DNA of 64,000 bases. It comes from Halocaridina rubra. Lineage: Eukaryota > Arthropoda > Malacostraca > Decapoda > Atyidae. Under the pieces are notes generated by a model. It was not told where the DNA came from. It ran no database searches and saw nothing but the letters and a program-made list of their open reading frames with translations. The translations under genes were made by a program, and so were the position numbers. Location of the stretch: positions 40,001 to 104,000 of the forward strand of contig JAXCGZ010007570.1 of the NCBI GenBank assembly GCA_037179515.1, given 5' to 3'. Position 1 is the first letter of the stretch, and the number at the start of each line of letters is the position of its first letter. Below, piece by piece: positions 63,842-64,000 of the stretch.

Positions 63842-64000
63842 ATCGGTGCTTAAATCTGGATGAAAAATTTAAATGCACACAAGTTTTTTCCCAGTAAATA
63901 AGATGAGAATCTAGAGCCAATGACCAAACTTGGGAGCAATACTCCAGACTAGGAATTACAAAAGAATTGAAACAATTCGTTGTAATTGATGTATCACCAA
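63842..64000 (-). pseudogene. Possible RT C-terminal fragment of a different LINE family
   Basis: On the minus strand the end of the window encodes FVIPSLEYCSQVWSLALDSH, which matches the pattern of the segment after RT in jockey/CR1-type LINEs (VRPxLEYCSxVWxP). It is not the same family as the other copies here (those read VRPKLEYAAPFWNPHL). It continues past the window edge, and only about 25 codons are diagnostic. Confidence 0.5.

Overview
The window looks like repeat-dense arthropod nuclear DNA, most probably a decapod (malacostracan) crustacean. The reasons are long (TA)n and (CA)n microsatellites, 14 copies of one CR1/L2-group non-LTR retrotransposon (LINE), an RTE-like LINE end of a kind I associate with decapods, and AT-rich filler. 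The species call is inference. I see no convincing host protein gene, tRNA or rRNA. Nearly every coding-like stretch belongs to a transposable element.

Layout. (1) 1-8010: five minus-strand LINE copies lie head to tail, mostly 5'-truncated, and separated by nothing, (TA)n or (TG)n. (2) 8244-44640: a 36-kb chain with essentially no backbone except (TA)n. The order is (TA)n, then a plus-strand LINE (8350-11874 and 21919-23104) split by a complete 10,044-bp Ty3/gypsy-type element (11875-21918). Next come a TA-target DNA element (23105-24784), (TA)n, and a second gypsy copy on the minus strand (25025-38271). That copy carries a 910-bp solo-LTR-like insertion and a nested LINE. Then come (TA)n, a pogo/Tigger-like non-autonomous DNA element (38428-44531) with a near-full-length LINE inside it, and (TA)n. 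(3) 44641-48885: mostly unassigned AT-rich DNA, with an RTE-like LINE tail and a MITE candidate. (4) 48886-63512: six plus-strand LINE copies alternating with (CA)n tracts. One is split by a 1,580-bp TA-target DNA element and one by a 652-bp insertion. (5) 63513-64000: (TA)n and the edge of another LINE family.

The LINE has ORF1 (coiled coil plus RRM-like domain) and ORF2 (APE-type endonuclease plus reverse transcriptase). ORF2 has no ATG near its start. It lies in the -1 frame and overlaps the end of ORF1, with a canonical A AAT TTT slippery heptamer in the right frame inside the overlap in the copies checked. This predicts a Gag-Pol-like -1 frameshift in a LINE. The 3' end has a conserved stem-loop followed by 14-bp tail repeats that run into (CA)n.

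The gypsy element has one open 1385-codon frame in the plus copy, in the order short Gag, PR, IN, RT, RNase H. Integrase upstream of RT is the Gmr1-like (copia-like) order. No capsid domain or CCHC knuckle is visible in either copy. The primer-binding site matches tRNA-Lys, and the LTRs (1,924 bp each) differ at about 11 positions.
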